A stretch of DNA of 64,000 nt from Pseudomonadota bacterium (GCA_008501585.1 QQUN01000012.1:78011-142010), one strand, 5' to 3'. Counted from the stretch's first letter, positions 23,353 through 33,396 are shown. The notes: generated by a model not told the origin, from the letters alone. A program made the numbers and translations.

Positions 23353-23967
23353 ATGTCAGGAACGCTGTTTATCGTCACCGCGCCGTCCGGCGCGGGCAAG
23401 ACCACGCTGGTCAAGGGCCTGCTTGAACGGGATGCCTCGGTGCACCTGTCGATCTCCTACACCACCCGGACGCCGCGCCCCGGCGAGGCCGACGGACGCG
23501 AATACCACTTCGTCGATGTGGCCAAATTCCGCGAGTTGCGCGATCGCGGCGAATTTCTCGAGTGGGCCGAGGTGCATGGCAACTACTACGCCACCTCGCG
23601 CGTCTGGCTGCAGGCGCAGATCGAGGCCGGGCGCGACATGTTGCTGGAAATCGACTGGCAGGGCGCGCAGCAGGTGCGCAAGGCCTTCCCCGGGGCGGTG
23701 GGTGTTTTTGTGCTACCCCCTTCGACCGAGGAGCTCGAACGCCGCCTGCGCGGGCGGGGCACCGACAGCGAGGATGTGATCGGCCGGCGATTGCTCGCCG
23801 CGCGGGGCGAGATGCGCCATGTGGCCGAGTTCGATTACGTTATAATTAACAACGAATTGCCCGCAGCGCTGGATGATCTGGTGGCTGTCGTGCGCGCCGC
23901 CCGGCTGCGCTATGCCAACCAGCATGCGCGTCACCTGACCTATTTTGATTTCCTCGAGAAGGACTGA
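23353..23967 (+). CDS. gmk: Guanylate kinase
   Basis: 204 aa beginning MSGTLFIVTAPSGAGKTTLV, with the P-loop at residues 10-17. The GMP-binding segment is SYTTRTPRPGEADGREYHF (about 36-54). LEIDWQGAQQV and LRGRGTDSEDVIGRRL are family motifs. It phosphorylates GMP to GDP. It lies 6 bp before rpoZ and upstream of spoT, a conserved proteobacterial order that ties guanine nucleotide supply to (p)ppGpp metabolism. The in-frame upstream extension to 23230 is not used. Confidence 0.96.
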   Translation: MSGTLFIVTAPSGAGKTTLVKGLLERDASVHLSISYTTRTPRPGEADGREYHFVDVAKFRELRDRGEFLEWAEVHGNYYATSRVWLQAQIEAGRDMLLEIDWQGAQQVRKAFPGAVGVFVLPPSTEELERRLRGRGTDSEDVIGRRLLAARGEMRHVAEFDYVIINNELPAALDDLVAVVRAARLRYANQHARHLTYFDFLEKD

Positions 23968-23973
23968 ACGTTC

Positions 23974-24189
23974 ATGGCCCGTATTACCGTTGAAGATTGC
24001 CTCAAGAAGATCCCCAATCGCTTCCAGCTCACGCTGGCAGCGACCTACCGTGCCCGTCAGCTGACCGCGGGCAACGAGCCGCAGATCGAGATCGATCGCG
24101 CCGACCGCGACAAGCCGACGGTGATCGCGCTGCGCGAGATCGAAGCGGGCAAGGTCGGCCTGGAAGTGCTCAACCGGGGTCAGGCCTGA
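23974..24189 (+). CDS. rpoZ: RNA polymerase omega subunit
   Basis: 71 aa beginning [20 protein letters not shown]. It has the conserved AATYRARQL helix and [17 protein letters not shown]. Omega binds the beta' subunit and forms one of the ppGpp sites on RNA polymerase. It is slightly shorter than the about 90-aa E. coli protein, as is usual in betaproteobacteria. It starts 6 bp after gmk. Confidence 0.95.
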   Translation: MARITVEDCLKKIPNRFQLTLAATYRARQLTAGNEPQIEIDRADRDKPTVIALREIEAGKVGLEVLNRGQA

Positions 24190-24243
24190 GCGTGCGATGA
24201 CGCACCGCGCGGTCGGCACCTGAACTGAGCAGATCAGCTTTCC

Positions 24244-26439
24244 ATGGATGTCGGCCGCCCTGTGCCCGCACCCTTCGGGCCGCCCGCGTCCAGCGTGCCC
24301 GCGCTGGATTTCGAGCGGCTGAAGGCCAAGATCAGTACCTATCTGCGGCCTGAGGATGTCGGCCGCGTCGAGGCGGCCTACCATTTCTCGGCGGCCGCCC
24401 ACACCGGGCAGTACCGCATCAGCGGCGAGCCCTACATCACCCACCCCGTCGCCGTCACCGAACTGGTGGCGGAGTGGAATCTCGATGCCCAGGCGCTGAC
24501 CGCCGCCTTGCTGCATGACGTGATGGAGGACACCTCCGTCACCAAGGCCGAGATCACCGAACGCTTCGGCCGGGTCACCGCCGAGCTGGTCGATGGGCTG
24601 TCCAAGCTCGACAAGATCGAGTTCCGCTCGCAGGAAGAAGCGCAGGCCGAGAACTTCCGCAAGATGCTGCTGGCGATGGCCACCGATCTGCGGGTCATCC
24701 TGATCAAGCTGGCCGACCGTCTGCACAACATGCGCACGCTCGACTATGTGCGCCCCGCCAAGCGTCGGCGCATCGCCAGCGAAACCCTCGAGATCTACGC
24801 GCCGATCGCCAACCGGCTGGGCCTCAACGGCCTGTACCGCGAGTTGCAGGAACTGTCGTTCATGCATAAGCACCCGCTGCGCTACCAGGTGCTGTCCAAG
24901 GCCATCAAGGCGGCCCGCGGCAACCGGCGCGAGGTGGTGGGCAAGGTGCTGACGGCGCTCGAGGCGCGCCTGCCGCAGTGGGGCATCTCGGCCGAGATCC
25001 AGGGGCGCGAGAAGCATCTCTACGGCATCTACCGCAAGATGATCGAGAAGCGCCTGTCGTTCTCGCAGGTGCTCGACATCTACGGCTTCCGCGTCATCGT
25101 GCCCGATGTGCCCTCGTGCTACCTGACCATCGGTTCGCTGCACGCGCTGTACAAGCCGGTGCCGGGCAAGTTCAAGGACTACATCGCGATCCCCAAGGCC
25201 AACGGCTACCAGTCGCTGCACACCACCCTGATCGGCCCCTACGGCACGCCGGTCGAGGTGCAGGTGCGCACCCGCGCGATGCACCATGTGGCCGAGTCGG
25301 GCGTGGCCTCGCACTGGCTCTACAAGGACGACGAATCGAGCCTGTCGGAGCTGCACCAGAAGACCCACTCCTGGCTGCAGTCGCTGATCGACCTGCAGTC
25401 GGCCTCGGCCGAGGCCACCGAGTTCCTCGAGCATGTGAAGATCGACCTGTTCCCGAGCGAGGTCTATGCCTTCACGCCGAAGGGGCGGATCCTGTCGCTG
25501 CAGCGGGGCTCCACGCCGGTCGACTTTGCCTATGCGGTGCACACCGACATCGGCAATCGTTGCGTGGCCTGCCGGGTCAACGGTGATCTGGTGCCGCTGC
25601 GCACCGAGTTGCGCAATGGCGATCAGGTCGAAATCATCACGGCCGCCCACGCCAGCCCCAATCCGGCCTGGCTGGCCTATGTCCGCACTGGCAAGGCGCG
25701 GGCGCAGATCCGCCACTTCCTCAAGTCGGCCCAGCATGACGAGGCCGTCGCCCTCGGCGAGCGCCTGCTCAACCAGGCGCTGCGCGAGCATGGGCTGACC
25801 CTGGGCCAGATCAGCATGTTCGCCTGGGACCGCTTCCTCGGTGACGCCGGGGTGCGCGACCGGCGCGAGATGTTTGCCGATATCGGGCTGGGCAAGCGCT
25901 TGCCGGTGATCGTCGCGCGGCGCGTGGCCGAGGCGCAGGACCAGGAGTCCGGCCGGCCCAACGTGATCAAGCCCAAGCCGCTTGGCGCGGTGTTGATCCG
26001 CGGCAGCGAGGGCACGGCGGTGCAGCTGGCCAAGTGCTGCCACCCGATCCCGGGCGACCATATCATCGCCACCATCCGCAAGGGCCAGGGGCTGGAGGTG
26101 CACGTGGACGACTGCGCGGTGGTGGCGCGCCGGCGTGGCGACCGCGGGCGCTGGATCGATGTGGGCTGGGAGCCGGCCGAAGGGCGCTTGTTCGAGGCGG
26201 CGATCCGGGTGCTGACCATCGACAACCGCGGCGTGCTGGCCAAGGTGGCGGCGGCGATTGCCGACGCCGACGCCAACATCCTCAACGTCACCATGGATGT
26301 CGAACAGGCGCCGTATACCGCCTTGCAGTTTGTGCTCGAGGTCGAAAACCGGGTGCATCTGGCGCGGGTCATCCGGGCCGTGCGGGTGCAGCAGTCGGTG
26401 ACCCGGGTGTCGCGCCTCAAGGGCGAGCTGCGGCGCTGA
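24244..26439 (+). CDS. spoT: Bifunctional (p)ppGpp synthetase/hydrolase (SpoT/Rel)
   Basis: 731 aa. The HD hydrolase domain is near residues 50-200, with the metal pair His91-Asp92 in LLHDVMEDTSV. The synthetase domain is near 240-350 (GREKHLYGIYRKM near 255, DIYGFRVIV). TGS near 405-465 (VYAFTPKGRILSLQRGSTPVDFAY, split here as one family motif region). The conserved AKCCHPIPGDHI is near 595, and ACT is near 655-731. Both catalytic halves look intact. It makes and degrades the stringent alarmone. Third gene after gmk and rpoZ, 54 bp after rpoZ. Confidence 0.95.
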   Translation: MDVGRPVPAPFGPPASSVPALDFERLKAKISTYLRPEDVGRVEAAYHFSAAAHTGQYRISGEPYITHPVAVTELVAEWNLDAQALTAALLHDVMEDTSVTKAEITERFGRVTAELVDGLSKLDKIEFRSQEEAQAENFRKMLLAMATDLRVILIKLADRLHNMRTLDYVRPAKRRRIASETLEIYAPIANRLGLNGLYRELQELSFMHKHPLRYQVLSKAIKAARGNRREVVGKVLTALEARLPQWGISAEIQGREKHLYGIYRKMIEKRLSFSQVLDIYGFRVIVPDVPSCYLTIGSLHALYKPVPGKFKDYIAIPKANGYQSLHTTLIGPYGTPVEVQVRTRAMHHVAESGVASHWLYKDDESSLSELHQKTHSWLQSLIDLQSASAEATEFLEHVKIDLFPSEVYAFTPKGRILSLQRGSTPVDFAYAVHTDIGNRCVACRVNGDLVPLRTELRNGDQVEIITAAHASPNPAWLAYVRTGKARAQIRHFLKSAQHDEAVALGERLLNQALREHGLTLGQISMFAWDRFLGDAGVRDRREMFADIGLGKRLPVIVARRVAEAQDQESGRPNVIKPKPLGAVLIRGSEGTAVQLAKCCHPIPGDHIIATIRKGQGLEVHVDDCAVVARRRGDRGRWIDVGWEPAEGRLFEAAIRVLTIDNRGVLAKVAAAIADADANILNVTMDVEQAPYTALQFVLEVENRVHLARVIRAVRVQQSVTRVSRLKGELRR

Positions 26440-26498
26440 AGCGCTGGCGCATTGGCGGCGACTTGCCTAGAATCGCGTCGCTGAGTCAGGAGAGAGCG

Positions 26499-26684
26499 AT
26501 GGCACTGTACGAATCCGAACACACCAAATTCATGCGCGAATGGATGGCCAACCATCCGGACGAGCGTCAGGAACAGCAGGCCGGCCGTGCCCTGTGGTGG
26601 GACAAACCGCAGGACGCCGAGGCCCGGGCGCGCAACAACGACGCCAAGGTGCCGAGCAAGCCCTACTACTATCAGACGGATTGA
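26499..26684 (+). CDS. DUF3460 family protein
   Basis: 61 aa beginning MALYESEHTKFMREWMANHP, then QQAGRALWWDKPQ, and ending KPYYYQTD. This matches DUF3460, a small cytoplasmic family found mostly in betaproteobacteria, function unknown. AGGAGAG lies just upstream of ATG 26499. It sits between spoT and the exonuclease gene on the same strand. Confidence 0.85.
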   Translation: MALYESEHTKFMREWMANHPDERQEQQAGRALWWDKPQDAEARARNNDAKVPSKPYYYQTD

Positions 26685-26732
26685 TGCGTCCGGCACCATC
26701 GAACGCGGCGCCTGCTTGCGCCGCCTGATGCC

Positions 26733-28142
26733 TTGACGCTGCCGCGCCGACTCGCGGTGGTGGATCTGGAGACGACCGGGGCCCACCCGGTCCGCGACCG
26801 GATCACCGAAATCGCCATCGTCCTGCTCGAGGACGGGCGGGAGGTCGAGCGCTGGAGTTCGCTGGTCAGGCCCGGGGTGCCGATCCCGGCCACGATCCAG
26901 AATTTCACCGGCATCACCGATGCCATGGTGGCCGATGCGCCCGACTTCGCCGAGCTTGCCGAGCCCGTTCTCGCCTTGCTGGACGATGCCGTGTTCGTGG
27001 CGCACAACGCGCGCTTCGACTACGGCTTTCTCAAGACGGCCTTCGCCGCGCTGGACACGCCCTTTGATGCGGCGGTGCTGTGCACCGTCAAACTCTCGCG
27101 CGCGCTCTACCCCCAGCACCACCGCCATGGCCTCGATGCGCTCATCGAGCGCCACGGCCTGCAGTGCTCGGCGCGTCACCGCGCCATGGGCGATGCCGAG
27201 GCGCTGAGCCAGTTTCTCGACCAGGTCCGTCAGGCCTTCCCGGCCGACACCCTGGCCCGGGCGGTCGAACGTGCCATGAAACAGCCGGCCCGCCCGCCCG
27301 GCCTGCCCGACGGCGTCCTCGAAGGCATGCCGGACAGCCCCGGCGTGTACTTCTTTTTCGGCGAGAACGACCTGCCGCTGTACATCGGCAAGAGCAAGCG
27401 CATGCGCACCCGGGTGATGTCGCACTTTGGCGCCACGCGCCTGAGCGGCAAGGAGGCCGATCTGGCGCGCCAGGTGCGGCGGGTGGAGTGGGAGCAGACG
27501 GCGGGTGAGCTGGGCGCACTGTTGCTCGAAGCCTGCCTGGTCAAGCACGACGCGCCCCTGCACAACCGTCAGCTGCGCAAGAACGAAGCGGTGTTCGGCC
27601 TGCGCCTTCTGCCGAGCAACAAGCGCAAGGCCACGGTGCTGGAGCGGGTGCCGCTCAGCGGTGGCGACCCACGCGGCTGGACGGATGTGCATGGCGCTTT
27701 CCGCACTCGCAAGGAAGCCGACAACCTGCTGCGCGAGCTGGCCTATCTCTACCAGTTGTGTCCGCGACGGCTGGGGCTCGACAGCAGCCGCAGCGGCGCC
27801 TGCATGGCGCATCAGATGAAGCGCTGTGCCGGCGTGTGCGCGGGCAAGGAAACCCCCGCCGAGCACGACGCGCGTCTGGCCGGGGCGCTCGCGGGCAAGG
27901 GGCTCAAGCCCTGGCCGTGGGCGGGGCCGGTGTTGGTCGGCGAGCAGGATCCGGCCACCGGGTTGAGCGCCTTTCACCTGCTCGACGCGTGGTGCTACCT
28001 GGCCACCGAAGACACCGCCGACGCGGCCCGCGACCAGCTCGCCACGGCGACCTACGCCTTCGACCTGGATATCTACCGGCTGCTCCTGCGCTGGTTCGAC
28101 GCGCCGGCGCACCGCCAGGCCGTCCGCCTCGCCGCGGATTGA
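26733..28142 (+). CDS. DnaQ-like 3'-5' exonuclease fused to a GIY-YIG (UvrC/Cho-like) endonuclease
   Basis: 469 aa from a TTG at 26733; no in-frame ATG suits the domain start. Residues 8-170 are a DEDDh exonuclease: Exo I VVDLETTGAHP, Exo II VAHNARFDYGFLK, Exo III HRAMGDAEAL. Residues about 200-280 are a GIY-YIG domain: SPGVYFFFGENDLPLYIGKSK, then LLEACLVKHDAPLHN. A Cys-containing stretch follows (CPRRLG, GACMAHQMKRCAGVC). The fold combination is known in proteobacteria and suggests incision plus trimming in DNA repair (inference). Both active sites look complete. Confidence 0.88.
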   Translation: MTLPRRLAVVDLETTGAHPVRDRITEIAIVLLEDGREVERWSSLVRPGVPIPATIQNFTGITDAMVADAPDFAELAEPVLALLDDAVFVAHNARFDYGFLKTAFAALDTPFDAAVLCTVKLSRALYPQHHRHGLDALIERHGLQCSARHRAMGDAEALSQFLDQVRQAFPADTLARAVERAMKQPARPPGLPDGVLEGMPDSPGVYFFFGENDLPLYIGKSKRMRTRVMSHFGATRLSGKEADLARQVRRVEWEQTAGELGALLLEACLVKHDAPLHNRQLRKNEAVFGLRLLPSNKRKATVLERVPLSGGDPRGWTDVHGAFRTRKEADNLLRELAYLYQLCPRRLGLDSSRSGACMAHQMKRCAGVCAGKETPAEHDARLAGALAGKGLKPWPWAGPVLVGEQDPATGLSAFHLLDAWCYLATEDTADAARDQLATATYAFDLDIYRLLLRWFDAPAHRQAVRLAAD

Positions 28143-28175
28143 CGCGCGCGTTCGAGCGCGCTTTCCCGGGCTAGT

Positions 28176-28189
28176 TTGATCGCAATCAA
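28176..28189. promoter_or_regulatory. FNR/ANR box upstream of napF
   Basis: TTGAT-CGCA-ATCAA is a perfect match to the FNR consensus. Its centre at 28182.5 puts a class II transcript start near 28224. TCCAAT lies exactly at the expected -10 position (28212-28217). The napF ATG is at 28255. Anaerobic activation of nap is therefore likely. Confidence 0.85.
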
Positions 28190-28254
28190 GTCAAACGGCT
28201 GTTGGCGGGTGTCCAATAAGAACCCACACGGTTTCTAGGGACTTTTGGTCCGTC

Positions 28255-28749
28255 ATGGATGTCGCCCGTCGCGGTTTTCTCCGCGGCCGTTTTCGCCAAG
28301 TCGCTGCGCAAGCCCGCCCGCCATGGGCGTTGGCCGAGGCCGAGTTCGTCCAGCGCTGTTCGCGCTGCGACGATTGTGTGAGCGCTTGCCCGACCGGGGT
28401 GGTGCGCATTGGCGACGGGGGGTTTCCGACGATCGATTTCGCCCATGGCGAGTGCACCTTCTGCGGTGATTGCGCCACGGCCTGCGAAAGCGGTGCGATC
28501 CGGCGTGATGCGGGTGTGCCGGCGTGGGCCATGAAGGCCCGTCTGGGTGATGCGTGTGTGGCCCGCAAGGGCGTGGAATGCCGGATTTGTGGCGAGAACT
28601 GTGAAGCCGGCGCCATTCGTTTCCGGCCGGCGCTGGGCGGCATTTCCCGGCCGGCGCTGGATGCAGTGGCATGTACTGGCTGTGGCGCCTGCGTGGCGCC
28701 GTGTCCTGTCGGCGCCATCGCCGTCAGCAACCCGATGGAGAGTCAATGA
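28255..28749 (+). CDS. napF: Ferredoxin-type protein NapF
   Basis: 164 aa. Four cysteine clusters for 4Fe-4S centres are visible: CSRCDDCVSACPTG (about 35), CTFCGDCATACESG (about 67), CRICGENCEAGAI (about 106) and CTGCGACVAPCPVG (about 139). NapF is a cytoplasmic iron-sulfur protein that assists NapA maturation. An N-terminal RRGFLRGRF resembles the usual basic NapF start. First gene of napFDAGHBC; it overlaps napD by 4 bp. Confidence 0.93.
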   Translation: MDVARRGFLRGRFRQVAAQARPPWALAEAEFVQRCSRCDDCVSACPTGVVRIGDGGFPTIDFAHGECTFCGDCATACESGAIRRDAGVPAWAMKARLGDACVARKGVECRICGENCEAGAIRFRPALGGISRPALDAVACTGCGACVAPCPVGAIAVSNPMESQ

Positions 28750-29009
28750 TGAAAATCGCAAGTCTTGTGGTTCGGGTCGCCCCCGAACACATCCGGGCGC
28801 TGACCGAGGCGCTACTGGAAATCCCCGGCGTCGAGGTGCATGGCGCATCGCCTGAGCAGGGTCGCTTGATCGTGACCGTGGAGGACGGCGAGGGCTACTC
28901 GACGATGGATTCCATTCTGGCGGTCAACCTGAACAAGATGGTGCTCGGGGTGACGATGGCATATGAATATACCGATGAAGGTCTCGAATTGCAGGAACAG
29001 GAGGCGTGA
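28746..29009 (+). CDS. napD: NapA chaperone NapD
   Basis: 87 aa beginning [16 protein letters not shown]. It has the NapD pattern [20 protein letters not shown] and [12 protein letters not shown]. NapD binds the Tat signal of NapA and holds back export until the cofactor is inserted. Start at ATG 28746 overlapping the napF stop; an adjacent ATG at 28749 is equally possible. It is followed 1 bp later by napA. Confidence 0.92.
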   Translation: MMKIASLVVRVAPEHIRALTEALLEIPGVEVHGASPEQGRLIVTVEDGEGYSTMDSILAVNLNKMVLGVTMAYEYTDEGLELQEQEA

Positions 29010-29010
29010 A

Positions 29011-31554
29011 ATGACTATGGATCGACGTGGTTTCATCAAGGCCAATGCCGTTGCGGCGGCTGCGGCAACAGCGGGGATCAGCCTGCCTGTGACGGCACAG
29101 GCAGCCAACGCAACGGCGACGGATGTGCGCTGGGACAAGGCGGCCTGCCGCTTCTGCGGCACCGGCTGTTCGGTGCTGGTGGGCGTGCAGAACGGGCGCG
29201 TGGTGGCCACCCAGGGTGACCCGGATGCGCCGGTGAACCGGGGCCTGAACTGTATCAAGGGCTACTTCCTGTCCAAGATCATGTACGGCGAGGATCGCCT
29301 CACCAAGCCGCTGCTGCGCATGAAGAACGGCAAGTTCGACAAGAACGGCGAATTCACGCCGATCTCGTGGGACCAGGCCTTCGACATCATGGCCGAGAAA
29401 TGGAAGGCGGCCATCGCCAACGACCTGAAAGCCAACGCCGGCAAGCCGGCCGATCAGCTCACCTCGAGCATCGGCATGTTCGGTTCCGGCCAGTGGACGG
29501 TGTGGGAAGGCTATGCCGCCGCCAAGCTGTGGAAGGCCGGCTTCCGCTCCAACAACATCGACCCGAACGCGCGCCACTGCATGGCCTCGGCCGTGGCCGG
29601 CTTCATCCGCACCTTCGGCATCGACGAGCCGATGGGCTGCTATGACGACATCGAGAACGCCGACGCCTTCGTGCTGTGGGGTTCGAACATGGCGGAGATG
29701 CACCCGATCCTGTGGTCGCGCCTGACCGATCGGCGCCTGACCCACAAGGGCAGCGAAGTGCATGTGCTCTCCACCTTCGAGCACCGCTCCTTCGAACTCG
29801 CCGACAACGGCATGATCTTCACCCCGAACACCGACCTGGCGATCCTCAACTACATCGCCAACTACATCATCCAGAACAAGGCGGTGAACCTGGAGTTCGT
29901 GCAGAAGCATGTCAACTTCAAGAAGGGCAAGGATGACATCGGCTTTGGCCTGCGTCCGACCGACGCGCGCGAAAAGGCCGCCAAGAACGCCGACAAGGCC
30001 GGCGCCGCCGACCCGATCAGCTTCGAGGAGTACGCCGCCTTCGTGTCCGAGTACACGCTCGAGAAGACTGCCAAGCTCTCCGGCGTGCCGGCCGAGCGCC
30101 TCGAGAAGCTCGCCCAGCTGTATGCCGACCCGAGCAAGAAGATCGTCTCGTTCTGGACCATGGGTTTCAACCAGCACACCCGCGGGACCTGGGCGAACAA
30201 CATGATCTACAACATCCACCTGCTGACCGGCAAGATCTCGACCCCGGGGTCGGGCCCGTTCTCGCTGACCGGCCAGCCGTCGGCGTGCGGTACGGCGCGT
30301 GAAGTGGGCACCTTTGCCCACCGCCTGCCGGCCGATCTGGTGGTGATGAATCCGGCCCACCGCGCCACGTCCGAGAAGATCTGGAAACTGCCCGAGGGCT
30401 TCCTCAACGGCAAGATCGGCTTCCATGCCGTGCTCCAGAGCCGCATGCTGAAAGACGGCAAGATCAGCTGCTACTGGACCTCGACCACCAACAACATGCA
30501 GGCCGGTCCGAACATCAACGACGAGATCTACCCGGGCTGGCGCAACGAGAAGGCCTTTGTGGTGGTCTCCGACTGCTACCCGACCGTCTCCGCCCTGTCG
30601 GCCGACCTGATCCTGCCGACCGCCATGTGGACCGAGAAGGAAGGGGCCTACGGCAACGCCGAGCGCCGCACCCAGTTCTGGCGCCAGCAGGTGGCGGCGC
30701 CGGGCGAGGCCAAGTCCGACCTGTGGCAGTACATCGAGTTTGCCAAGCGCTTCAAGGTCGAGGAAGTGTGGCCGGCCGAGATGATCGCCAAGATGCCGGA
30801 GTACAAGGGCAAGACCCTGTACGACGTGCTCTACGCCAACGGCCAGGTCAACAAATACCCGCTGTCGGATGTCGCCAAGGCCAACGATCACGCCTGGGGC
30901 GGCTACATGAACGACGAGTCCAAGGAACTGGGCTACTACCTGCAGAAGGGCTTGTTCGAAGAATACGCCGCCTTCGGCCGTGGCCATGGTCACGACCTGG
31001 CTGACTTCGACGCCTACCACAAGGCCCGCGGCCTGCGCTGGCCGGTGGTCGATGGCAAGGAAACGCTGTGGCGCTTCCGCGAGGGCTACGACCCGTATGT
31101 CGAGAAGGGCTCGGACGTGCAGTTCTACGGCCACAAGGACAAGCGTGCCGTGGTCTTTGCGCTGCCCTACGAGGATCCTCCCGAGATGCCGGACGCCGAG
31201 TACGACATGTGGTTGTGCACCGGCCGTGTGCTGGAGCACTGGCACACCGGCTCGATGACCCGCCGGGTGCCCGAGCTGCACCGTTCGGTGCCGGAGGCGC
31301 AAGTCTTCATGCACCCGGACGACGCGGCACGGCGTGGCCTGCAGCGCGGCATGAACGTGAAGGTGAGCTCACGGCGCGGCGACATGGTGGCGCAACTGGA
31401 AACCCGCGGCCGCAACAAGCCGCCGGTCGGCCTGATCTTCGTGCCCTTCTTCGACGAAGGCCGCCTGGTGAACAAGCTGACGCTCGACGCCACCTGCCCG
31501 ATCTCGAAAGAGACCGACTTCAAGAAGTGCGCCGTCAAGGTGACCAAGGCCTGA
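29011..31554 (+). CDS. napA: Periplasmic nitrate reductase catalytic subunit NapA
   Basis: 847 aa. Tat signal with [11 protein letters not shown] and cleavage near VTAQA. The 4Fe-4S ligands are Cys46, Cys49, Cys53 and Cys81. The molybdenum ligand is Cys190 in [13 protein letters not shown]. Landmark segments [16 protein letters not shown]-like MGFNQHTRG and [21 protein letters not shown] follow the Nap family. It reduces nitrate to nitrite in the periplasm with a bis-MGD cofactor, taking electrons from NapB. GGAGG precedes ATG 29011. A hairpin follows the stop (31588-31611). Confidence 0.96.
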   Translation: MTMDRRGFIKANAVAAAAATAGISLPVTAQAANATATDVRWDKAACRFCGTGCSVLVGVQNGRVVATQGDPDAPVNRGLNCIKGYFLSKIMYGEDRLTKPLLRMKNGKFDKNGEFTPISWDQAFDIMAEKWKAAIANDLKANAGKPADQLTSSIGMFGSGQWTVWEGYAAAKLWKAGFRSNNIDPNARHCMASAVAGFIRTFGIDEPMGCYDDIENADAFVLWGSNMAEMHPILWSRLTDRRLTHKGSEVHVLSTFEHRSFELADNGMIFTPNTDLAILNYIANYIIQNKAVNLEFVQKHVNFKKGKDDIGFGLRPTDAREKAAKNADKAGAADPISFEEYAAFVSEYTLEKTAKLSGVPAERLEKLAQLYADPSKKIVSFWTMGFNQHTRGTWANNMIYNIHLLTGKISTPGSGPFSLTGQPSACGTAREVGTFAHRLPADLVVMNPAHRATSEKIWKLPEGFLNGKIGFHAVLQSRMLKDGKISCYWTSTTNNMQAGPNINDEIYPGWRNEKAFVVVSDCYPTVSALSADLILPTAMWTEKEGAYGNAERRTQFWRQQVAAPGEAKSDLWQYIEFAKRFKVEEVWPAEMIAKMPEYKGKTLYDVLYANGQVNKYPLSDVAKANDHAWGGYMNDESKELGYYLQKGLFEEYAAFGRGHGHDLADFDAYHKARGLRWPVVDGKETLWRFREGYDPYVEKGSDVQFYGHKDKRAVVFALPYEDPPEMPDAEYDMWLCTGRVLEHWHTGSMTRRVPELHRSVPEAQVFMHPDDAARRGLQRGMNVKVSSRRGDMVAQLETRGRNKPPVGLIFVPFFDEGRLVNKLTLDATCPISKETDFKKCAVKVTKA

Positions 31555-31587
31555 TGTCGACAATGTAAGTGAATGAGGGCCGGACCG

Positions 31588-31611
31588 CGCGGGGCAATCC
31601 ACCGCCCCGCG
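31588..31611 (+). other. Intercistronic hairpin between napA and napG
   Basis: CGCGGGGC (31588-31595) pairs perfectly with GCCCCGCG (31604-31611) around an 8-nt loop. There is no T-tract, so it is more likely an mRNA stabiliser or processing site than a terminator. Confidence 0.5.
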
Positions 31612-31627
31612 TGAGCGGCCGCACACC

Positions 31628-32488
31628 ATGAGCACGCAATCCACTCGTCCTTCCGACAGCAGCAAGGCTGGCCAGGCGCGTCGCCGTTTCCTCAAGGAAA
31701 TGGCCGGCGCGGCAGGCGGCGCCTGCATGCTGGCCCTGGGGGTTGGCTTGTATGGTGCGGAAGCGTCGGCCCGACCGGCCGAGGCCATCCGGCCGCCCGG
31801 TGCGCTGCCCGAGTCGGACTTCCTGGCCGCCTGCGTGCGCTGTGGCCTGTGTGTGCGCGACTGCCCGTTCGACACCTTGAAGCTCTCCGAGCTGGGCGAC
31901 AACGTGGCCACCGGCACGCCCTTCTTCGAGGGGCGCAAGGTGCCTTGCGAGATGTGTGACGACATCCCCTGCGTGAAGGCCTGTCCGACCGGTGCGCTCG
32001 ATCGCGAGCTGACCGACATCGGCAAGGCGCGCATGGGGCTGGCGGTGCTCATCGACCAGGAAACCTGTCTCAACTTCCTCGGCCTGCGCTGCGATGTGTG
32101 TTACCGCGTGTGCCCGGTCATCGACAAGGCCATCACGCTCGAGCTGGTGCACAACCCGCGCTCCGACCGGCATGCCATGCTGCTGCCGACGGTGCATTCG
32201 GATCACTGCACCGGCTGCGGCAAGTGCGAGCATGCCTGTGTCCTGCCTGAGGCGGCGATCAAGGTGTTGCCGCACAAGCTGGCGCAGGGCAAGTCGGCCG
32301 AGCACTACCGCAAGGGCTGGGTGGAGCGCGAGGCGGCCGGCGGCTCGCTGATCGGCGAGCAGCAGCAGTTGCCGATGCGCGGGCTGGAAGATCGCAAGTA
32401 TGGCGATACGCGGGTTGCCCCCGGCTATGTACCGCCGGCGGCGCAGCCAGCCAGGCCCGGCGGCATTGACTCGGGGTGGAAGCCATGA
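31628..32488 (+). CDS. napG: Ferredoxin-type quinol dehydrogenase subunit NapG
   Basis: 286 aa. Tat-like signal with ARRRFLKEMAG near residue 18. Four 4Fe-4S clusters: CVRCGLCVRDCP, CEMCDDIPCVKACP, CLNFLGLRCDVCYRVCP and CTGCGKCEHACV. NapG is periplasmic and works with membrane NapH to pass quinol electrons to NapC/NapB. It overlaps napH by 4 bp. The 73-bp gap after napA holds the hairpin. Confidence 0.94.
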   Translation: MSTQSTRPSDSSKAGQARRRFLKEMAGAAGGACMLALGVGLYGAEASARPAEAIRPPGALPESDFLAACVRCGLCVRDCPFDTLKLSELGDNVATGTPFFEGRKVPCEMCDDIPCVKACPTGALDRELTDIGKARMGLAVLIDQETCLNFLGLRCDVCYRVCPVIDKAITLELVHNPRSDRHAMLLPTVHSDHCTGCGKCEHACVLPEAAIKVLPHKLAQGKSAEHYRKGWVEREAAGGSLIGEQQQLPMRGLEDRKYGDTRVAPGYVPPAAQPARPGGIDSGWKP

Positions 32489-33396
32489 GCGCGGCCAGTC
32501 AAACCGGCACCAATGTGCCGCCCGTCTCGGGGCGCAGCGCGGTGATGATGCGTCCCGGCGCCGAGGCGGTCATCGAGAAGGGGTGGGTCAGGGCGCACAA
32601 ATGGCTGCTGCTGCGCCGGCTGACGCAGCTGGGCATCCTGGCGCTGTTCATGCTCGGGCCGTGGTTCGGGCTGTGGATCGTCAAGGGCAATCTGTCGTCG
32701 AGCCTCACGCTGGGCGTGCTGCCGCTGACCGACCCCTACCTGTTGCTGCAGTCGGTGGCGGCGGGGCAGGTGCCGTACAAGGAGGCCTTGCTGGGTGGGG
32801 GCATCGTGGCGGCGTTCTATCTGCTGTTCGGTGGGCGGCTGTTCTGCTCCTGGGTGTGCCCGGTCAACATGGTGACCGATGCCGCGGCGTGGCTGCGGCG
32901 GCGGCTGGGGCTCAAGGGCGGCAAGGTGCCCAGCGAATACACGCGCTACTGGCTGCTCGGCCTCACCGTGCTGGCCTCGGCGCTGACCGGGGCCATGGCC
33001 TGGGAGTGGGTGAATCCGGTGTCGATGCTGCATCGCGGGCTGATCTTCGGATTCGGCCTGTCGTGGGGCATCGTGCTCGGCGTGTTTCTTTACGATCTGC
33101 TGATCGCCAGCCGCGGCTGGTGTGGCCATGTGTGCCCGATGGGCGCGTTCTACGGCGTACTGAACAAGACGGCGTTGATCAGGGTCACGGCAGACCGGCG
33201 GTCGCGCTGCGACGATTGCATGGACTGTTTTGCTGTGTGTCCGGAGCCGCAGGTGATCCGGCCGGCATTGAAGGCGGTGGCGCAGGACCACCCATTGATT
33301 CTTGACCAAGACTGTACCAGCTGTGGGCGTTGCATCGACGTTTGCAGCAAGGATGTATTCAGATTGACCACCCGATTCGATAGGAGCGAGTCATGA
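32485..33396 (+). CDS. napH: Membrane quinol dehydrogenase subunit NapH
   Basis: 303 aa. Four membrane helices are visible (near 45-65, 95-112, 155-172 and 190-212). Membrane-adjacent motifs GGRLFCSWVCPVNMVTD and RGWCGHVCPMGAFYG are the paired CxxxCP signatures of NapH. The C-terminus carries two 4Fe-4S clusters (CDDCMDCFAVCPEP, CTSCGRCIDVCSKD). It oxidises quinol and passes electrons to NapG. Overlaps napG and napB by 4 bp each. Confidence 0.94.
   Translation: MSAASQTGTNVPPVSGRSAVMMRPGAEAVIEKGWVRAHKWLLLRRLTQLGILALFMLGPWFGLWIVKGNLSSSLTLGVLPLTDPYLLLQSVAAGQVPYKEALLGGGIVAAFYLLFGGRLFCSWVCPVNMVTDAAAWLRRRLGLKGGKVPSEYTRYWLLGLTVLASALTGAMAWEWVNPVSMLHRGLIFGFGLSWGIVLGVFLYDLLIASRGWCGHVCPMGAFYGVLNKTALIRVTADRRSRCDDCMDCFAVCPEPQVIRPALKAVAQDHPLILDQDCTSCGRCIDVCSKDVFRLTTRFDRSES

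Noticed and set aside
23713..26358. 881-codon open frame on the minus strand
   Set aside because: It lies antisense to gmk, rpoZ and spoT, has no family features, and is the usual mirror frame of GC-rich coding DNA.
28924..31314. 796-codon minus-strand frame
   Set aside because: Antisense to napA, which carries all expected cofactor ligands; the mirror frame is low-complexity His/Val/Gly text.
31588..31611. Transcription terminator between napA and napG
   Set aside because: The stem is strong but has no T-tract, and napG-napC need to be expressed with napA.
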